Assembly (NCBI RefSeq): GCF_017742835.1
Contig: NZ_CP072392.1
Coordinates: 101,444 to 165,443 of the forward strand
Reading direction: 5' to 3'
Length of the DNA: 64,000 nt
DNA from: Aquabacter sp. L1I39
Lineage (GTDB): Bacteria > Pseudomonadota > Alphaproteobacteria > Rhizobiales > Xanthobacteraceae
Below the pieces are notes generated by a model that saw nothing but the letters and a program-made list of their open reading frames with translations, ran no database searches and was not told the origin of the DNA. This document shows positions 47,601 to 56,476 of this stretch, one piece after another. Made by a program: the position numbers and the translations under genes. Within the stretch, counting starts at the first letter, position 1. Each line of letters starts with the position of its first letter.

Positions 47601-49055
47601 ACGGTCTGCCTTCCTCTCCGGGGATTGCAAGGTGGCTTCGGTCTTCTGCCGAACGGATGGCTTTATCTTTGGCGGCAATATCAAAATCCGGAACTGCGCG
47701 ACAATCGCTACGGGGTGGGGCTGGCCCCCGAAGACGAGTTCAGTATCTGGCCGGACCCAGAGATTGACACACTCGACTTCACCATCGCGCCCTACCAGCC
47801 GAAGCAGCCCCCGGTTGCTGGCAGCGAAAAGAAGGTCAGTCTGAGTAACACGCCGCCTCTTAGGTTCTCAGACCGGAAGGTAATGCTGCTCGAGGTGTGT
47901 TGGAAGGTCCTTCTTACGGATGCGGATGGCCCCTATCAAAATTGGACTGGGTCTTCGGGAACCGAGGAATGGACCGACAAGGCCCAAAAGCAGCGGCTGC
48001 TCATCCCCGGCCACACCTACATGTTGAATGTCTCAATGTCTGGGCAACGGATGCGGCACAACGGAAATTCTGGCGCGCCGGCAATCTATCAGCGTAGCTA
48101 TAGCTTTACTGCCGGCCGGGCGCCGGACTGGAATGGCGCGCTCAGCCGTGCGGTCGAGGCACACTATCCCGAGGATGGGAGGCGCCCGGTCTATCGACAT
48201 TACGATCTCATCGTAGAGTTCAAGGACAGTTACTTCAGGGCGCTCTATGATCTCGACGATCGAAAGCTCGGCGTCAGACTTAGGGATGCCAATGGCTTGC
48301 CTATCACCACAGCAAATGGCGAAGTGCTTCTGCCAGTGCAGTGGGAACTTGGGATAGCTCGTGCAGCACCAGCGGAAGAGTGGTGGCGTAAGAGTAGGCT
48401 GAACCAAGTGCTGCACCCATGCGAGCCGATCAATCCGCCTGAACCGGGCGAGGTTGTATTACCAATCGCGCTGATAGACCTAAATCTTACGCCACACATG
48501 AGGTATTTCGCCGAAATCGTCGCGGTTGACAACGGATCGACTCCTCAACAGTTTACTCCGGCGCTTGCAAGCTGGAGTTTCACAACGTCGCGCTATCGTA
48601 CGTTTGAAGAAATGATGAGGCCGCCGCCATCAGTGCCTGTCAGCGGCGCTTTTCAGCAGCATCCTGCTACGGACCGACAATTCGACAGCCTTGCGAAGTC
48701 TTTCGGTGTTCCGGTGGTTCATCTCCCGACAGAGCCGGCTATGACACCGGTCAGGGTCGGCAAGAATCTTGTCTATGTACTCATCGAAGCGCCGGAACCA
48801 ATGGACGACGAGGCTGGAAGGCTGACGATCACCATCGAAAACCAGGTAGCGGATTTGATCTTCAATCTTGATCGAACCCGCCTGATCGCAGCCCTTCCTG
48901 CCCCATTGGTTCTAAGCAATTCCGGTGTAATCGCTGTCAATCTGCTGTGGAAGGGCGGTCCTGCCGGAGCTCCGCGAGTCATGGTGCGTTCAATCAAAGG
49001 TCTGGTCGCGCAAGAAGAAGTCATGTGGCAGCTCCCGCTCGGAGGATTATTCTGA
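44667..49055 (+). CDS. Giant cargo protein 1 of the three-gene cassette (1462 aa, unknown)
   Basis: 1462 residues from ATG 44667, with GGAGGG at 44654-44659; upstream in-frame starts only read through the spanin gene. No signal peptide or membrane helix is visible. Residues ~30-900 are strikingly repetitive amphipathic beta sequence (e.g. LGAEFRLGRLGTLGLPGLS, LSLTIGLDAGVDVQIDRPLLF), suggesting a long beta-sheet or barrel/solenoid. The C-terminal ~500 residues look like several Ig-like or sandwich domains (ASWSFTTSRYRTFEEMM near 1310). Its stop overlaps the next start by one base. GC content is visibly below the flanking phage genes. I cannot assign a family. A surface adhesin, toxin carrier or structural scaffold are all possible. 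Confidence 0.85.
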   Translation: MSQEAESGFWPLVDFVDALDNPLAEFLPVDGLGVLDEILVSSVWTDLDESGFTLGAEFRLGRLGTLGLPGLSQFKLSLNPDALAEGRLFLGDDPYLMLKDIEVSLQVAPEILRDANGNGSVISAECGVRFDREGFHFLSFGEVSLANARIAGTEIAVTLNEIHIDLAASDFLKVRSGFITLPMLKDSAGNALKLDGEAISIGRDGPSGTFERAAGAPLAFKLGDFDCEIDEAQVRLDRGQLVDVSLTGRLDLHKFLQDDDNDGWVAVEFSIGPNGLCAALSRDVPLLEMKLDGLLDLQVNSIRLESGSAARPTALWLSGSLTPKVDSIEGSWPTLEFVDLGIDAQGGIRLAKGASIATTQPFVLTWNFLKLTVTAFSLQRPEDAPADLELRLSAGVEVIAGLPAGASVDGLVARWSSAKPVSVSFNGIGIHFGTPGGFQFAASVAWNESRQALTGTGHLDIPALDIRLDAVIEAAKDPTEDTNTLFLAAEAELIPGGIPIGTSGLSLYAVSGLLAYNLALKLPNNSPRRFFDAFMEHPVGSFSAPTKWKTSKGSNALGLGVVIGTADDGWLFSARGALMVSFPDLAILLTATGDLLRERRRLNDGEQGNLAAVLAILPAEQLLRLDFAAQWASPPLFETQGAGGGEFRTNRPGDFKIWLGQNPSVGAPVYARAIKLGSEWMLNSEYWFGLDARRQAEAGFRSRFELRAGGSAIYAEIVAHVGGDAVLSWRPDQFEGGLVLRGRARLAAGGLSLTIGLDAGVDVQIDRPLLFEIFLKACIEIDLGFDEFEICLAHAFRWRKDEHPELPRMLHGLSAVPRHWAPLEQLANEVPLGNGIVLHPLSVEPNGSVDLGIVQPHSELVLEFSKSLFIAPSVLNSVALNDVATPYPQSIGSKSGWMAKWSLEGLELLDLTDGRAVDLFGTFTRSPVSEPGRTFSPRPPNTELGLLSSRRFGQDGSLGGGGAENAPPIDCTPKETEVTVCLPLRGLQGGFGLLPNGWLYLWRQYQNPELRDNRYGVGLAPEDEFSIWPDPEIDTLDFTIAPYQPKQPPVAGSEKKVSLSNTPPLRFSDRKVMLLEVCWKVLLTDADGPYQNWTGSSGTEEWTDKAQKQRLLIPGHTYMLNVSMSGQRMRHNGNSGAPAIYQRSYSFTAGRAPDWNGALSRAVEAHYPEDGRRPVYRHYDLIVEFKDSYFRALYDLDDRKLGVRLRDANGLPITTANGEVLLPVQWELGIARAAPAEEWWRKSRLNQVLHPCEPINPPEPGEVVLPIALIDLNLTPHMRYFAEIVAVDNGSTPQQFTPALASWSFTTSRYRTFEEMMRPPPSVPVSGAFQQHPATDRQFDSLAKSFGVPVVHLPTEPAMTPVRVGKNLVYVLIEAPEPMDDEAGRLTITIENQVADLIFNLDRTRLIAALPAPLVLSNSGVIAVNLLWKGGPAGAPRVMVRSIKGLVAQEEVMWQLPLGGLF

Positions 49056-52000
49056 TGGCGCCTCGACTGGAAATCCTTGCCAGAGAGAGGCCCATGCCAT
49101 CCGGCCTCCAGCATGTCGTGGCCGTTCGCTGGGCCTATGACTCGAAATTCCCTTTCCCCGAGCAGGGGTTTTCAGTTGAATGCCGAACGACCACAGGCGT
49201 GCACAATCTCGTCACTAGCCACAAAATTCCTGGCGCAACGCAGCTGGGCGGCAGTGGCTATTGGACCATCGACCCTGTGCAGCTCGAGTTGGACCGACTG
49301 GAGCGGTCCGCCGTTAGTGCAGGTCCGGACCTGCCCAGTTCCTCCAACGCCGCCGAGTTAGCTCCTGCATTGACCTTCTTGCTTGCGAAGCCGGATCCGA
49401 ACGCAATTTCCATGAATTTAGAGGCCGTTGGCAAGATGTTCGGCCACTCGCATAGCTACGATGTCGGTCTGGATCACCTTTATTGGCACGGAAAGCCGGT
49501 GCCAGACTACCCTACGCTGTTGCAGATGGAGTTTGGTGGCACGATCGAAAAAGCTACCTACCGGGATGTTGTGTTGCATTACCGGAAACGCACAGCAGAA
49601 CACTTCAGATTGCTCGCGGCGCATTTCGGATTGGCGAAGTTCATTGGTTTAGGATTGGAGTGGCAATGCCCAGTTGATCCAACTGAGATCTCGAACTTTA
49701 AACTATCTGCGAATCTATCCGGAGCCAATGAATCAAGTATATCGAACCTTTGGATCCCCGGCTCGGACTGGCCTCCTGCGCCACATGTCGTTGGGGCTAG
49801 ACAAGGAGAAACCCTGGTCGGCTATCCGGCATTCGGTCGCTTCTTCGGGGACGCAGCGACATGGCGGCCAGTTCGCCCCAAAGTTGACCCTTCAGCACCT
49901 CCAGAGCATGCTGACTTGTTCGACGATCTGGTCCTAAGGGGAAGTCGTGGGCCAAGGATGTATCCCGCTCCCGTCGCGCAATTGCAGTGGAAGGAAAGTG
50001 AAGCCTTTAGCGGAGATGGTGTGCCTCTTCTCGCACGCGGCGCATATGCTTGGCGGATTGAGCGGCATGCGTTTGGTGCGGCATCGGCGCTAATGAATGC
50101 CGCGCCACCAATAGGTACCACCACCAGCTTCACACCATGTCATGATGGTGAATTCGTCGTAAGGTCCAAGGAACTACGCTTTGAGGATGACAGTGATGTC
50201 CCCTATGGCGAGGAGCCGCCTGAGGGATGGTACGCCTATCGTGTAGCCGGTATCGATGTGTTCGGGATCGCAGGCCCATTTTCCGACACCACTCCAGATG
50301 AAGCAAAAGTGCGCCTTCTGGATGTTTATTCGCCGCCGCCGCCGTCTGTTCGAATCTTGGCTGAGCGCATCGAGTTCGAAAAGGGTGCACCTGGAGCTGT
50401 CGAAGTCGAATTTGGATGGGATGCGCTCAAGGAATTCACGGCTCCCGACACAGCCGAGTTCCGCGTCCGACAGGTCTGGACTGCTGTAGAGTTCGCCGCC
50501 GTGATCATCGAAACCGTCGTTCCACTGACGGGCCCGGAGCTTGCGCTGAATAGCGTTCAGGTCGACGTCCGACTTCGCGATAGCGACGATACCCCCCTGC
50601 ACGAAACCAAGATCAACAAATTCGTTGGTGGATCCCTCCTGACCCCGAACGGCGAGTTCGCTGTCCTAGGTGTTTCCGGGGCCTCGATGCTGCGCGTAAG
50701 GCGATCGGCCGGTCGTGCTCCCCCTCTTGGCGACGCATCTGTGCGCTACGCACAGATGCCGATAGAGGGCAAGACAGAGATTTTCGCACGTCGGTCGGCG
50801 ATCACCGGAACTGTGCGGGTTGTCGTGGCCCGGCCACCGATCGTGGAACTGGTCGATGAATCGAACACGCCCATTCCCTTCTCGAACGGTAGAATCTACT
50901 TCCACGTTTTGGGTGAGAGCTTTGCAGTGCAGCCAGGGTCTGCGCCGACTGAGTTCGCAATTGTCCAGCCTGAAGAAGTCGAAAAGTCCGCTGCCGCAGC
51001 CTTTGAGGCCATCTGGTTTCTCCCCTCAGGTCAGATTGAGGCCCTTATGGACGGTTCGCCAGCGGTGTTCTTACCCGATAATGTCCAACCAGTTCTGCTT
51101 GAGCCCCCGGACGACTTCGTGACTGGTACGGTCCGCGTCATCGTCGTTTCTGCTGACGACGCACGCCAAGTGACTGGTCCAAACGGCATCGGAAATGAGA
51201 GTTCGGCAACTGACGCTGTTGCGGTGGCGATCGCGCATGCAGTTCCGAAAGGCATAGAAAATCTGGAGAAAATCTGGGCCAGAGACGCTGCAGAATATGC
51301 TGATTTGGCAGAAGTCTCGCTTATTTGGCCTGAGATTGTCGGCGCGGTTCGATACGACGTTGATAGAGCGCTCGAAGGCTCACTCGGGTGTACACCGGCG
51401 AGCGCCGACCAAGATCTTGTCGTCGCAGCTAGGCCGCAGGAAAACGCGGCTTTCGGACGGGTGAGTAGCAGCGTTTTTCTGCCGCGTTTCCGCGACCTTC
51501 TGCCTGGCCGGGCGCCAACGCGGGCAATCTATCGCGTCCGTGGTGTATCTGCGGCTGGAACTACCGGAGATTGGATTTTGGTCGCACTTGTACGCGTACC
51601 CGATGTGCGGATCCCGAGCCGCCCGAGTTTGTTGTTAGCAAGCCCAATTCCTAGTGATGAGCGGTCGATTGTTTGTACATGGACTGTCGCTGGGCATGAT
51701 AAGGACTTCGGGTTCGTGATCGAAGTACGAGACCTCGAAACGGCTCCCGGCAAAGTAAGCCGCTGGCAGCGGTTGCTGGACCTCCTGCCGGGTAGCATCG
51801 AGCCGGACGCGACTGGTCGATTATCGGTGCGGGTCGGCAACCGGCCACCTGGACGATGGCAGGAACTCAGGATCTTATCCGTGCGCCATGCACTCGATCC
51901 CGATGATCCGCGCGCAATACTGACTCGCCGGATTGAAGGAGAACCCTCGAATGTCTTGCGCGTACGCGCAGATGGCGACCTTCGCCCAGTGCAAGACCTG

Positions 52001-52249
52001 CGGGTCTCGATTTCGGCTAATGGACGCGCCGAGTTGCACTGGCGCAATTCCGATCGCTACGAGGGCTTGGAATTGCGCGCGCGGCCGCCCGGCCGCACCG
52101 GCTTTGAACGTAGTCAGATTGACAGGAACGCCCAAACTGCGTCGTGGGTGCTCACGATCCCAGGAGTCTGGACCTTCGAAATTGCCGCAATGACAGAGGG
52201 GCGGCGGGCTGTCTCGCAAGCTGTCTCGATTGAATGGATAAAAAAATGA
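49055..52249 (+). CDS. Giant cargo protein 2 of the three-gene cassette (1064 aa, FN3-like repeats)
   Basis: 1064 residues from ATG 49055 (TGATG overlap with protein 1, GGAGGA upstream). There is no signal peptide. The N-terminal ~350 residues are unassigned (AYDSKFPFPEQGFSVECRT, FGHSHSYDVGLDHLYWHGKP). From ~440 onward several segments follow the Trp-core pattern of fibronectin-III/Ig-like domains: VEVEFGWDAL (~448), EVSLIWPEIVGAVRYDV (~750), IVCTWTVAGHDKDFGFVIEV (~870) and AELHWRNSDRYEGLELRA (~990). Such modules usually mediate binding or act as spacers in extracellular or virion proteins. It is translationally coupled to both neighbours, so the three products are probably made together. Confidence 0.85.
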   Translation: MAPRLEILARERPMPSGLQHVVAVRWAYDSKFPFPEQGFSVECRTTTGVHNLVTSHKIPGATQLGGSGYWTIDPVQLELDRLERSAVSAGPDLPSSSNAAELAPALTFLLAKPDPNAISMNLEAVGKMFGHSHSYDVGLDHLYWHGKPVPDYPTLLQMEFGGTIEKATYRDVVLHYRKRTAEHFRLLAAHFGLAKFIGLGLEWQCPVDPTEISNFKLSANLSGANESSISNLWIPGSDWPPAPHVVGARQGETLVGYPAFGRFFGDAATWRPVRPKVDPSAPPEHADLFDDLVLRGSRGPRMYPAPVAQLQWKESEAFSGDGVPLLARGAYAWRIERHAFGAASALMNAAPPIGTTTSFTPCHDGEFVVRSKELRFEDDSDVPYGEEPPEGWYAYRVAGIDVFGIAGPFSDTTPDEAKVRLLDVYSPPPPSVRILAERIEFEKGAPGAVEVEFGWDALKEFTAPDTAEFRVRQVWTAVEFAAVIIETVVPLTGPELALNSVQVDVRLRDSDDTPLHETKINKFVGGSLLTPNGEFAVLGVSGASMLRVRRSAGRAPPLGDASVRYAQMPIEGKTEIFARRSAITGTVRVVVARPPIVELVDESNTPIPFSNGRIYFHVLGESFAVQPGSAPTEFAIVQPEEVEKSAAAAFEAIWFLPSGQIEALMDGSPAVFLPDNVQPVLLEPPDDFVTGTVRVIVVSADDARQVTGPNGIGNESSATDAVAVAIAHAVPKGIENLEKIWARDAAEYADLAEVSLIWPEIVGAVRYDVDRALEGSLGCTPASADQDLVVAARPQENAAFGRVSSSVFLPRFRDLLPGRAPTRAIYRVRGVSAAGTTGDWILVALVRVPDVRIPSRPSLLLASPIPSDERSIVCTWTVAGHDKDFGFVIEVRDLETAPGKVSRWQRLLDLLPGSIEPDATGRLSVRVGNRPPGRWQELRILSVRHALDPDDPRAILTRRIEGEPSNVLRVRADGDLRPVQDLRVSISANGRAELHWRNSDRYEGLELRARPPGRTGFERSQIDRNAQTASWVLTIPGVWTFEIAAMTEGRRAVSQAVSIEWIKK

Positions 52250-54696
52250 CAAATGCGCTCGGGTTGCTTCGATTTCGCGCGCCGCTAGATAAAGACGACC
52301 GCGCTAAGGTGCTCAACCCAAGCGTTACATCTGGTAACGGAACGGCATTGCCGATCGATTCGATCACAGTCGCTGGCGGCTGGCCAAATCCACTTGTTAG
52401 TCCTCCGCAACTCCGTCCAATCTTTCCCGGCGCGATGAGGTTCGTAGCGAGAGATCCCCTTCAGGCGCCGTCTCTCGACCAGGTAGAAGCGAATACTTCA
52501 AACGGTATTGTCAACAGTGCGTACCTCGAGACGCTACAACTCGTTGGCACGATCATCGTGCGCCTGCAATCGCAGCCTCATACCAAAGAGATGGAAAGGG
52601 TAGGAACAATCCGCGCAATAGGCGAATCCCCTCGGATCGCCATCTATGGGCCCGTCAAACTTTCCGAACGTTTCCTCCGCGAGGCCATTCTTGACGGAGC
52701 GGCCGGATTGAAGGCTGGAAGCTTCTACAAAAACCTTGTCAAGGTGAACCCGGGGGATACCGACTGGCAGCCGCTTGCCCTCTATTACTTCCTTCGCGGC
52801 ACATACGAGCCAATTTTAAGAGCACAGGCAGCACTAGACAAGGACGACGCCCAGCGACTGCCCATGCCTGAACTGATTACTGAGCAGTTGCCCGCGACCG
52901 GTTTTACATTCAACTTGAACATCACGCTTGGCTGGCTGCGCGACCCAGCTCACAAGCCCATTGCACCGACCGATCCCCAGCTCGAAACCATACCGGTGAC
53001 GACATTCCTGAGGCATATTGGAAAGGAGGGGATCCGAGAAGAGATTGATTTCGACGCGTCGCTCGTTGCGCTCTTCCAAAACGAAACCAGTAGCAGGCTT
53101 TGGGAAGATCGTCTGAATGCCTTACTGCACGGCATTGGCTTTGGCGCAAGTGACGGAAGCCTGCCTCTAGACCAAACTCTCCGAGAGTTTCAGATCAGCG
53201 CGGCCGCTGATGTTATTGCCACTCCAGTTGTCCCGGCTACCCCTCTAGACGGATGGAAGTTCGGCGATTTGATCGCTGTTGCTAATCCTGATCGCTACCT
53301 CGGCGCAATCAGCGGGCGAGCGAACTCTAAGACTCGGTCGCTTGTTGCGCTCTGGCATGGTGAGGGCTTTCGATCTCCTCTCTTTATTGTTGCTTATAAT
53401 TCAAACGATCTGGGACCCAATCAGCGTCCGCCTGTTGGCGCGATACCCGTCAGGAACGATATTTGGTCGCGCTACGAGGCCAAGGATGAGTCGCTACGAA
53501 TGTTCGCTGCTGACTTCACTCGCTTGGCGCCTGGAATGACCATGACCCAAGCTCAGCTCGAGCCAATTGGGTCATATGTAAAAAATAACCCCAGCGTCAC
53601 CATTGGAGGACCGCGGACAGGGCGGCCATCGGCGGTCAATCGCGTTGAATTTGCCGAGGTGACGCCGGAACGATTGCTGAGCATTCCGCAGGCAGACTTA
53701 ATTCTCGCGACGTTGCCGGGTGCCAACGATCCAATGCGGAGCATTGCTTCAACGTTCAAGGTGATCAGGGCTGTCGCTGAAATCGAGTGTAGGGGCTATC
53801 TCGACCAAATCAACGCCTACGACAATGCTGGGCTCTCTTATGGGCCCTGCCACTGGGCGATGGCCGGAGCTATCAAAAAGCCCACTGGAGCGACTGAGCT
53901 AGGCGCTTTGGCAGCCTACCTCCGATATCTGGATCTCGCTGGTGTTGTTTCCGGTGCAGACATCTTCAAGCCCCAGGGATTGGCTGCGAATTTGGTGGAT
54001 GAGACCAGCTTTGCCAAAGTAGCAGCCGCATCTGCAGCGGGCCGGCATCTCGCACAACTCTGCTATCTCGACGATCGTGGTAAACCGCGCCCCATAAAGA
54101 ATGGGGGCGACGTTGAATTCCAGATCCCGAGTTGGAGATCCTTTTACCGATGGGTGCGTTTGGGTCGAGAGCATCTAAGAATCGGCGAGGCGACTTGGCG
54201 CATGGCTGTCCGCCGCCTGCACAGCTTGTCACGCGTCCCTATCGTTCTTGTTACCGGGATCACCGGGCAGCCAGAACAACGGATCACACTTGGAGAAGTG
54301 TTCCACAGTGAGCTGGCGATGGCACAGCTCATGCGCTGGCATGTCAAGATTCCTGGCGCGGTGGTCGTCGGAAGCGGACAGTCCGAGAAGGCAAGTGGCT
54401 ACATTACCGATGCCTACAAGGCTGCGGCAAACGAAGCTTCACAGCTGTCGAGTGACGATTTTGCGCAATCTCTCGTCAAGGCACTGCGCGTCCAACTGGA
54501 CAAGTTTGTTGCAGATACTGGCACGGCGCATGACGAGCTGCCTGGAAATTTCGACGAAATAGCGGGCCCAACCTGGATCGAAGGTGACACGAGCAACCCT
54601 TATGCCTTCGGGCTCGATCCGAGGCTTCGTACACTAGCGTATAGTGCGCGGTCGTTTCACCTCGCTCCTTTGCGAGATGAGCCGCAATCTGCCTGA
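52234..54696 (+). CDS. Cargo protein 3 of the three-gene cassette (820 aa, possible cell-wall-active enzyme)
   Basis: 820 residues from ATG 52234, overlapping gene 2 by 16 bases; ATG 52246 is an alternative. No signal peptide is visible. Residues ~305-320 (SLPLDQTLREFQISAA) resemble the core of a peptidoglycan-binding domain 1. Around 515-545, AEIECRGYLDQ, INAYDNAGLSYGPCHWAMAG and ELGALAAYLRYLDLAGV are reminiscent of lysozyme/chitosanase-like folds, with a candidate catalytic Glu (~516) and Asp (~523/529). This is pattern reading and not a family match. The last 220 bases are antisense to the recombinase 3' end. If enzymatic, it may be the active partner of the cassette. Confidence 0.82.
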   Translation: MDKKMTNALGLLRFRAPLDKDDRAKVLNPSVTSGNGTALPIDSITVAGGWPNPLVSPPQLRPIFPGAMRFVARDPLQAPSLDQVEANTSNGIVNSAYLETLQLVGTIIVRLQSQPHTKEMERVGTIRAIGESPRIAIYGPVKLSERFLREAILDGAAGLKAGSFYKNLVKVNPGDTDWQPLALYYFLRGTYEPILRAQAALDKDDAQRLPMPELITEQLPATGFTFNLNITLGWLRDPAHKPIAPTDPQLETIPVTTFLRHIGKEGIREEIDFDASLVALFQNETSSRLWEDRLNALLHGIGFGASDGSLPLDQTLREFQISAAADVIATPVVPATPLDGWKFGDLIAVANPDRYLGAISGRANSKTRSLVALWHGEGFRSPLFIVAYNSNDLGPNQRPPVGAIPVRNDIWSRYEAKDESLRMFAADFTRLAPGMTMTQAQLEPIGSYVKNNPSVTIGGPRTGRPSAVNRVEFAEVTPERLLSIPQADLILATLPGANDPMRSIASTFKVIRAVAEIECRGYLDQINAYDNAGLSYGPCHWAMAGAIKKPTGATELGALAAYLRYLDLAGVVSGADIFKPQGLAANLVDETSFAKVAAASAAGRHLAQLCYLDDRGKPRPIKNGGDVEFQIPSWRSFYRWVRLGREHLRIGEATWRMAVRRLHSLSRVPIVLVTGITGQPEQRITLGEVFHSELAMAQLMRWHVKIPGAVVVGSGQSEKASGYITDAYKAAANEASQLSSDDFAQSLVKALRVQLDKFVADTGTAHDELPGNFDEIAGPTWIEGDTSNPYAFGLDPRLRTLAYSARSFHLAPLRDEPQSA

Positions 54697-56464
54697 TACT
54701 CAGCCTTTCTGGAACTGTCAGTATATCAATCGATAACTCGAGTATCCATTCAGTGTGGATGGGAGCGCGCATCACCCTCGAAGCTGCTTTGATTGTTCTG
54801 ACAATTGGCGGCTGTACGAGGAAACCCGAGCAGAGCGCTCGCATCCAGTTTCCTATCCTCCGCCAATTCAGTCCCTGAGTGGGCACTGCGTTTACGCCAT
54901 CACTCGATACCAGCGTCTGAAGCAGCCGGGATTTCGATCCCATGATCCGCACTTCACCCTCGGCAACTTCGACGCGCTGGGCGAGTGCGCGGAGATGGTC
55001 ACGGCGATAGCCGCCGCCTTCTAGGCGGATGCGCTGACGCGCAGCTTCGGCGAATTTGCTCAGCATCTCCGGCGTAACGGCCTTGCTTCCGGCGTTCTGG
55101 AGCATGGCCTGGGCGCGTTCGGCGTCAGCCTTGGCCTGATCGCGGATGGCTCTCAGGCCGAGGATGCGGTCCTTCAGCGCCGGGTCGTCCAGATCGGCGA
55201 CGCCGGCCTCTATGGCGTCATAAAGCCGCCTGAGGCGGGCTTCAGACTCGGCTGCACGCCTGTTCAACTCGGAGATATGCTCGCGCTGGCGCTCGGATCG
55301 CTCCTGCCTCCGATCAAGCACTGTGGCGAGAATCGTTTCCAGCCGCTCCGGCTGGAGCAGGCGTTCCTCCAGATGACTGGCAACCAGATCGTCCAGCTTC
55401 TCCATCGGCATCGCCATGCCGGTGCATGCGGTCGGCCCCTGCCGCGCCTTCATGGAGCAGGCGTAGTAACGGTAGCGTCCGCCCTTGCCGGTGCGGATGG
55501 TCATGGCGCCGCCGCACTTGGCGCAATGGATCAGGCCGGTGAGCATGGTCGGGCCGCTGGTCACGGCGGATGGCGTCACCATGGGATGTCGCGCCTTGAG
55601 GAGCATCTGCACGGTGTCGAACGTGTCCCGACTGATGATCGGCGGCACCGGCACGACAACGATCTCGCTGACCGGCTTCAGCTCCTTGGTCTTGAACCGC
55701 TTGTTGAACTCATGTTCGCCCATATAGGTGCGGCGGGTTAGGATGCGGTGGACTTGCCCAATGCCCCAGCGCCCACCATCGCGGGTGAAGATGCGCCGCT
55801 TGTTCAGATAGGAAACGATGTTCTTGACGCCCATCTGGCCGGTGGTGCCGTCGCCTTCAAGGGCGAGCCGATAGATCAGCCGCACGGTCTCGGCGTGGAG
55901 CGGGTCGATCTCCAGCTTCTTCTTGGTCTTCGCCCCGCGCTGCTCGGCCGCGACGGTGCGATAGCCGATCGGCGGCAGGGCGCCGTTCCAGAAGCCTTGC
56001 CGGGCATTCTCCTTCAAGGCCCGCATCACATGCTTGGCGTTCTCCTTCGACTGATACTCGTCGAACAGCGCCATGATCTGCCGCATCATGACGTGCATGG
56101 GGTCATCCCCCATTTCCTGCGTGATCGAGACCAGTTTGACGCCGTTCTTCGCCAGCTTGCGGACGTAGAATTCAAGCTCGAAGTGATCGCGGAAGAAGCG
56201 GCTGAACGAGTGGACGATCACCACGTCGAAGGGCGCGGGCTTGGACGTGCCCGCTTCGATCATCCGCTGGAACTCGGGGCGGCGGTCATTGGTGGCCGAT
56301 GCGCCCGGCTCCACATAGGTCTCGATCAACTGGTAGCCGCGCGCGGCGCACCAGGCTTCCCCCTGGCGTCTCTGGTCGGGAATTGAGACATCGTGCTCGG
56401 CCTGGCGCACCGTCGAGACGCGCAGATAGAGGGCGGCGCGCAAGGGTGCGGTCATGACTGGCAT
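54476..56464 (-). CDS. Large serine recombinase (phage integrase)
   Basis: 662 residues. The resolvase domain begins AALYLRVSTVRQ, with catalytic Ser17, and contains VVIVHSFSRFFRD and EYQSKENAKHV. The recombinase domain follows (GALPPIGYR, KNIVSYLNKRRIFTRDG, YMGEHEFNKR). A zinc ribbon (CAKCGGAM...YYACSMKARQGPTACTG) and a long coiled coil (~400-470) come next. The last ~75 residues are read antisense to cargo gene 3 and look unlike a recombinase, so the natural end may have been altered by rearrangement. It probably integrated the element; the attachment core was not recognised. Confidence 0.9.
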   Translation of the reverse strand: MPVMTAPLRAALYLRVSTVRQAEHDVSIPDQRRQGEAWCAARGYQLIETYVEPGASATNDRRPEFQRMIEAGTSKPAPFDVVIVHSFSRFFRDHFELEFYVRKLAKNGVKLVSITQEMGDDPMHVMMRQIMALFDEYQSKENAKHVMRALKENARQGFWNGALPPIGYRTVAAEQRGAKTKKKLEIDPLHAETVRLIYRLALEGDGTTGQMGVKNIVSYLNKRRIFTRDGGRWGIGQVHRILTRRTYMGEHEFNKRFKTKELKPVSEIVVVPVPPIISRDTFDTVQMLLKARHPMVTPSAVTSGPTMLTGLIHCAKCGGAMTIRTGKGGRYRYYACSMKARQGPTACTGMAMPMEKLDDLVASHLEERLLQPERLETILATVLDRRQERSERQREHISELNRRAAESEARLRRLYDAIEAGVADLDDPALKDRILGLRAIRDQAKADAERAQAMLQNAGSKAVTPEMLSKFAEAARQRIRLEGGGYRRDHLRALAQRVEVAEGEVRIMGSKSRLLQTLVSSDGVNAVPTQGLNWRRIGNWMRALCSGFLVQPPIVRTIKAASRVMRAPIHTEWILELSIDILTVPERLSIRQIAAHLAKERGETTAHYTLVYEASDRARRHKGCSCHLRSRLGPLFRRNFQAARHAPCQYLQQTCPVGRAVP

Positions 56465-56476
56465 CTCCCGAGAGGA

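Noticed and set aside
44667..54696. Interpretation of the giant genes as a contractile injection system
   Set aside because: No sheath, tube, spike, baseplate or AAA+ ATPase gene accompanies them in the window.
54755..55024. Plus-strand frame antisense to the recombinase 3' part
   Set aside because: Shadow frame with no ribosome site or domain.
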